DNA of 64,000 bases from positions 1,116,001 through 1,180,000 of the forward strand of contig JAWMQN010000001.1 of the NCBI GenBank assembly GCA_033283265.1, written 5' to 3'. The position numbers were made by a program, and so were the translations under genes. Below, in pieces: positions 61,096 through 64,000 of this stretch (positions within the stretch are counted from its first letter, which is position 1; each line of letters begins with the position of its first letter). Below the pieces are notes generated by a model. That model searched no databases. It saw nothing but the letters and a program-made list of their open reading frames with translations, and was not told the DNA's origin. The stretch is from Mangrovimicrobium sp033283265 (GTDB lineage: Bacteria; Pseudomonadota; Gammaproteobacteria; Pseudomonadales; Halieaceae).

Positions 61096-61866
61096 TTACA
61101 GGAAACTCCCCACCAGCGCCTGGGTCACCAGCGCCCAGCCCTCGATCAGCACGAACATCAGTACCTTGATCGGCAGGGAGATGGTCAGCGGCGGCACCAT
61201 GATCATGCCCATCGCCATCAGCACGCTCGCCGCGATCAGGTCGATCATCAGGAAGGGCAGGAAGATCACGAAGCCGATCTGGAAAGCGGTCTGCAGCTCG
61301 CTAAGCATGAAGGCGGGAATCAACGCCGTGGTCGGCACATCCTCGAGGGAAGCCGGCGGCGTCTTGCCGGACAGCTCCATGATCAGCGCCAGGTCCTTTT
61401 CCCGGGTCTGGCTGAGCATGAAGCTGCGCAGCGGCACGAGAGCCTGCTGCGCCGCCTCGACGGAGCTCAGGTCGCCCGCTGAATACGGCTGCAGGGCCTC
61501 GGCGTTGATCCGCTCCAGCACCGGCATCATGGTGAACAGGGTGAGGAACAGGGCGAGGCCGACGATCACCGTGTTCGGCGGCGTGCTGGGCATGCCGAAG
61601 GCCTGTCGCAGCATGGCCAGCACGATGATGATGCGGGTGAAGGAGGTCATCACCATGAGGATGGCCGGGGCCAGGCTGAGCACGGTGAGCACCGCCAGCA
61701 CCTGGAAGGCCGCGGAGATGTCGCGGTTGTCCGCATCCGCGCTGACGTCGACCTTCACCCCCGCGAGATCGAAGCCCTGCGCCTGGGCTAAAGCGGGCAG
61801 GAACTGTAATAACAGGGTTATCGCGCACAGGACTGGCAGCGGCAGGCGCCGCGCGGGACTAGTCAT
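61096..61866 (-). CDS. fliP: Flagellar export-gate protein FliP
   Basis: A 256-residue member of the FliP/SctR family, part of the membrane gate of flagellar and type III export. A cleavable signal peptide (LPVLCAITLLLQFLPALAQA) precedes VLTVLSLAPAILMVMTSFTR, the diagnostic FliP motif, then LRQAFGMPSTPPNTVIVGLALFL-type sequence and the C-terminal helices MIDLIAASVLMAMGM and SLPIKVLMFVLIEGW. It begins inside the last codons of fliO (8-base overlap). The usual followers fliQ and fliR are not found after it; a LuxR-type gene comes instead. Confidence 0.95.
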   Translation of the reverse strand: MTSPARRLPLPVLCAITLLLQFLPALAQAQGFDLAGVKVDVSADADNRDISAAFQVLAVLTVLSLAPAILMVMTSFTRIIIVLAMLRQAFGMPSTPPNTVIVGLALFLTLFTMMPVLERINAEALQPYSAGDLSSVEAAQQALVPLRSFMLSQTREKDLALIMELSGKTPPASLEDVPTTALIPAFMLSELQTAFQIGFVIFLPFLMIDLIAASVLMAMGMIMVPPLTISLPIKVLMFVLIEGWALVTQALVGSFL

Positions 61867-62398
61867 CAGCCCTCTCCCCAGGCGACAGTTCAATCAGTGT
61901 CTGGCCGCTGGCGGACTCCGCCAGCATGACCCGGCGACCGTCCACGTCGAGCAGGTGCAGCGTGGTGCGGGTGGAAACCGCCTGGCGATCGAGGGTGCGG
62001 ATGTGCGCGCCGGGTTTTTCCGGCAACGCGCCGCGGGCGACCAGGCGCTGGCGCAGCAGGAAGATGGCGACTGCGGCCACCGCGCAGAGCAGCGCCAGGT
62101 ACAGCACGATATCGCCGAGGGTATCGCCGAGGTCGAAGTCGGACTGCTTGAAATGCAGGCTTTCCGCTGCCGGGGCTGCGACTGCCGGCGCTTCCGGCAC
62201 CGCCGTGGCGGATTCCACGTCGTTGGCGTCAGCTGCTGCAGTGTTGCCAGCCAGCGCCGGTGCAGCCACCTCCTCCTGTGCAGACAGTTGCGACGCTGCG
62301 CTCAGCAGCGCGAACAGCAGGCAGCAGAGCACCCGTCCAATACGCGGGCGCGCAGGCATGGCGTCGGAACCGCTGTAGCTCACCATCAATCGAATCAC
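61859..62398 (-). CDS. fliO: Flagellar protein FliO
   Basis: A 179-residue FliO-like protein, which helps assemble the FliP gate. It has a signal-like segment (VLCCLLFALLSAASQLSAQ), an Ala/Pro-rich linker, one membrane helix (DIVLYLALLCAVAAVAIFLL) and the cytoplasmic FliO domain with LDRQAVSTRTTLHLLDVDGR. The start is uncertain: GTG 62398, ATG 62386 or ATG 62359; the last puts the signal-like segment closest to the N-terminus. Assignment rests on fold, size and position between fliN and fliP. Confidence 0.82.
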   Translation of the reverse strand: MIRLMVSYSGSDAMPARPRIGRVLCCLLFALLSAASQLSAQEEVAAPALAGNTAAADANDVESATAVPEAPAVAAPAAESLHFKQSDFDLGDTLGDIVLYLALLCAVAAVAIFLLRQRLVARGALPEKPGAHIRTLDRQAVSTRTTLHLLDVDGRRVMLAESASGQTLIELSPGERADD

Positions 62399-62411
62399 TG
62401 GCGCCCCGCAG

Positions 62412-62723
62412 TCAGTCCGCGCTGGGCGCTTCGGTGATCTGCACGCCGAAGTGCTCGTCGACGATCACCAGCCGCCCCCGCGCCACCACCTTGCCGTCGA
62501 GCAGCAGGTCCACCGGTGCGTCGGTGAGGGTGTCCAGGGTCACTACACTGTTCTCCTGCAGGCCGAACATCTCGCCCACGGACAGGGTCGACTTGCCGAG
62601 CACTGCCGTCAGCTGCACCGACACGTCCTTGACCACGTCGAGGCTCTGCCGCGCCACCACGGCGCCGCCCGCCTCGTCGGCAAACTCCGACAGTTCCAGG
62701 TTCTCAACTTTTGTTTCACTCAT
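62412..62723 (-). CDS. fliN: Flagellar switch protein FliN
   Basis: A 103-residue SpoA-domain protein. VVKDVSVQLTAVLGKSTLSV and LTDAPVDLLLDGKVVARG, then VVDEHFGVQIT-like sequence, align with E. coli FliN. FliN builds the C-ring and supports docking of export substrates. I chose ATG 62723, preceded by GGGAG; the upstream extension has no family similarity. It lies between the fliM-like gene and fliO, as in canonical operons. Confidence 0.93.
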   Translation of the reverse strand: MSETKVENLELSEFADEAGGAVVARQSLDVVKDVSVQLTAVLGKSTLSVGEMFGLQENSVVTLDTLTDAPVDLLLDGKVVARGRLVIVDEHFGVQITEAPSAD

Positions 62724-62793
62724 TGCGTACTCCCGAGCCGGCAGCGCGCGCGTCACGCCACGCCGGCCATTGCTGTTTGAATTGTTCCGCGCC

Positions 62794-63603
62794 CTATTCC
62801 TCGCCGAGGCGCACGGCCTTGCGACCCTCGCGGGCGCCCAGTTGCCCGCTGGCCACGACCTCCCCGCCCGGCGTCACCAGGCTGACGGCCTCGTCCACGC
62901 GCTGGTCGAGCCTGAGGATGTCACCGACCCGCAGGCCCTCAAACTCACCGATGGTCAGCGCCGTGCCGCCGAGGGCCGCGCTCAGGCTGGCCGGCTGGCG
63001 GATAATCGCCTGCCGCGCGGAGTCCAGTGCCCCTAGCAACCGTAGCGGCTTCGCCGGCACGATCCCGGCGCTCACGGCGGGGCCGAGCAGGAGGGGCAGT
63101 TCGAGTGCACCCAGGCGCAGTCGCGCGAGGCCCCAGCCGCTGCCGCAGACAGCCGCGCGGCGCAGCATGCCGCCCACCTGCGCAGCACCGAGCTCCTGCC
63201 CCGCGCGCGGCTGCGCCTCGCCGGGAAAGGCGCGCCCGATATCCACGAGACACTGGGCCGCCATATCCGCCTGCAGGGCCAGCAGGAAACTGCCCTCCTC
63301 CCCGTCCCGTTGCGCTCCGCCGGGGGTACCCAGCAGGGACCGATCGAGCGCGTCGCGGGCCGCCGCATCCGGCAGCAGGGTGCACCACTGGGACTCGGCG
63401 TCACCGTAGTGAGGCAGGTCGGAGCCAAAGGCCTGCAATTGCCCCGGCAGCACGCCGGGAAGGCCGTTGATGTTGTCGAATTCCAATACCAGTTTGCCGG
63501 TGCCAAACCAGCGCCGCGACCAGCGGCACAGGGCGTTCTCCAGCGCGGCGGCGATCGCCGCGCACTCTGGCGCGGAGTAGATGCGGAAGGGGCTCACCGC
63601 CAT
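62794..63603 (-). CDS. FliM/SctQ-like C-ring protein without the CheY-binding N-terminus
   Basis: A 269-residue protein with a C-terminal SpoA domain (LTIGEFEGLRVGDILRLDQR, then VTPGGEVVASGQLGAREG). Upstream of it is a middle region only weakly like FliM. FliM normally starts with a short CheY-binding helix (consensus around DEIDALL) and is about 330 residues; here the protein begins MAVSPFRIYSAPECAA, so that helix is absent. It may be a divergent FliM, or SctQ-like. The ATG overlaps the stop of the flgE-like gene as ATGA. A 70-base gap separates it from fliN. Confidence 0.78.
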   Translation of the reverse strand: MAVSPFRIYSAPECAAIAAALENALCRWSRRWFGTGKLVLEFDNINGLPGVLPGQLQAFGSDLPHYGDAESQWCTLLPDAAARDALDRSLLGTPGGAQRDGEEGSFLLALQADMAAQCLVDIGRAFPGEAQPRAGQELGAAQVGGMLRRAAVCGSGWGLARLRLGALELPLLLGPAVSAGIVPAKPLRLLGALDSARQAIIRQPASLSAALGGTALTIGEFEGLRVGDILRLDQRVDEAVSLVTPGGEVVASGQLGAREGRKAVRLGEE

Positions 63604-64000
63604 CAACGGCCTCCCCGGGTGCTGTTGTAGAGTTCCTCGATCAGCTCGTTGGTCGCGTTGAGCACCTGTGAGGCCGCCTGGAAGCCGCGCTGGACGATGA
63701 TGATCTCGGCGAACTCGCGCGACAGCTCGACGTTGGAGCGCTCGATGCTCTTGTGTACCAGCGAGCCGAAGGCGCCGTCCTCGCCGCTGCCGAGCACCCG
63801 CTCGCTGTCGTCGGCGATACTGAACAGGGAGTCACCCTTGCGCTGCAGCGCGGCCTCGTTGCTGAACAGGGCCAGGGCGATGCGGCCGTCCTCCACGTCA
63901 TCCTCGTTGGAGTACTGCAGCAGGATGGTGCCGTCGGACTCGATGCTGAACGCGGTGAGCTGGCCGGTGCCGCGCCCGTTGATGTCGTCGACGGTGATCT
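63603..64000 (-). CDS. flgE: Flagellar hook protein FlgE-like, C-terminal part (5' end outside the window)
   Basis: The frame is open to the window edge, so only about 132 C-terminal residues are visible. GQLTAFSIESDGTILLQYSN and ALALFSNEAALQRKGDSLF are typical of FlgE/FlgF/FlgG, and the end IERSNVELSREFAEIIIVQR plus GFQAASQVLNATNEL is the basal-body rod/hook C-terminal domain. FlgE is preferred over FlgF or FlgG by the ending, but the missing N-terminus leaves this open. Direct coupling to a fliM-like gene is unusual. Confidence 0.8.
   Translation of the reverse strand, partial: ITVDDINGRGTGQLTAFSIESDGTILLQYSNEDDVEDGRIALALFSNEAALQRKGDSLFSIADDSERVLGSGEDGAFGSLVHKSIERSNVELSREFAEIIIVQRGFQAASQVLNATNELIEELYNSTRGGR

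Noticed and set aside
25310..64000. Mobile element or genomic island boundaries around the giants
   Set aside because: No transposase, integrase, target-site duplication or tRNA-end repeat was seen, and base composition of the giants is like that of their neighbours.

Overview
The window comes from a high-GC gammaproteobacterium, probably a marine one near the Cellvibrionales/Halieaceae group. The class is inferred from two conserved gene blocks: hemA-prfA-prmC-moeB, and lolB-ispE-tRNA-Gln-prs-rplY-pth-ychF, with rhlB and cysZ nearby. The family-level guess is weaker and rests on overall gene content.

Positions 1-7982 form a small catabolic cluster. It holds the end of an aldehyde dehydrogenase, a KstD-like flavoprotein dehydrogenase, a VOC protein, a SnoaL-like protein and a TetR regulator. 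The TetR gene is divergent from a LuxE-like acyl-activating enzyme followed by a LuxC-like acyl reductase. No luciferase genes are present, so the LuxE/LuxC pair probably makes an aldehyde for metabolism rather than for light. A strong bidirectional hairpin closes this block.

Positions 8009-25175 are mostly housekeeping: an Smr-domain nuclease, a Cys-rich CWC protein, CysZ, RhlB, DoxX, a MATE pump, then the hemA operon on the minus strand and the lolB-to-ychF block on the plus strand. A secreted beta-barrel-like protein gene ends the block on the minus strand.

Positions 25310-56676 are two tandem genes of 15.7 kb and 15.4 kb, both on the minus strand, encoding homologous proteins of 5239 and 5142 residues. 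Each has a conserved leaderless N-terminus, a very long YD-repeat body interrupted by a beta-sandwich-like insert, a LysM domain, a single cysteine at the edge of a long hydrophobic glycine-rich segment, Lys-rich repeats and a conserved C-terminus. They lack the usual features of Rhs polymorphic toxins: no DPxGL core, no variable tip and no immunity gene.

Upstream on the same strand (57132-64000) lie two TPR genes, a zinc peptidase with an anthrax-lethal-factor/Pro-Pro-endopeptidase (ATLF/PPEP) active-site pattern, a MalT/LuxR-type regulator, and an unusual flagellar set: flgE-like, fliM-like without an N-terminal CheY-binding motif, fliN, fliO and fliP. The main hypothesis from this window is that peptidase, TPR proteins, flagellar-type export parts and the two giants form one surface or secretion system. 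That link is inferred from gene order and motifs, not shown by the sequence itself.
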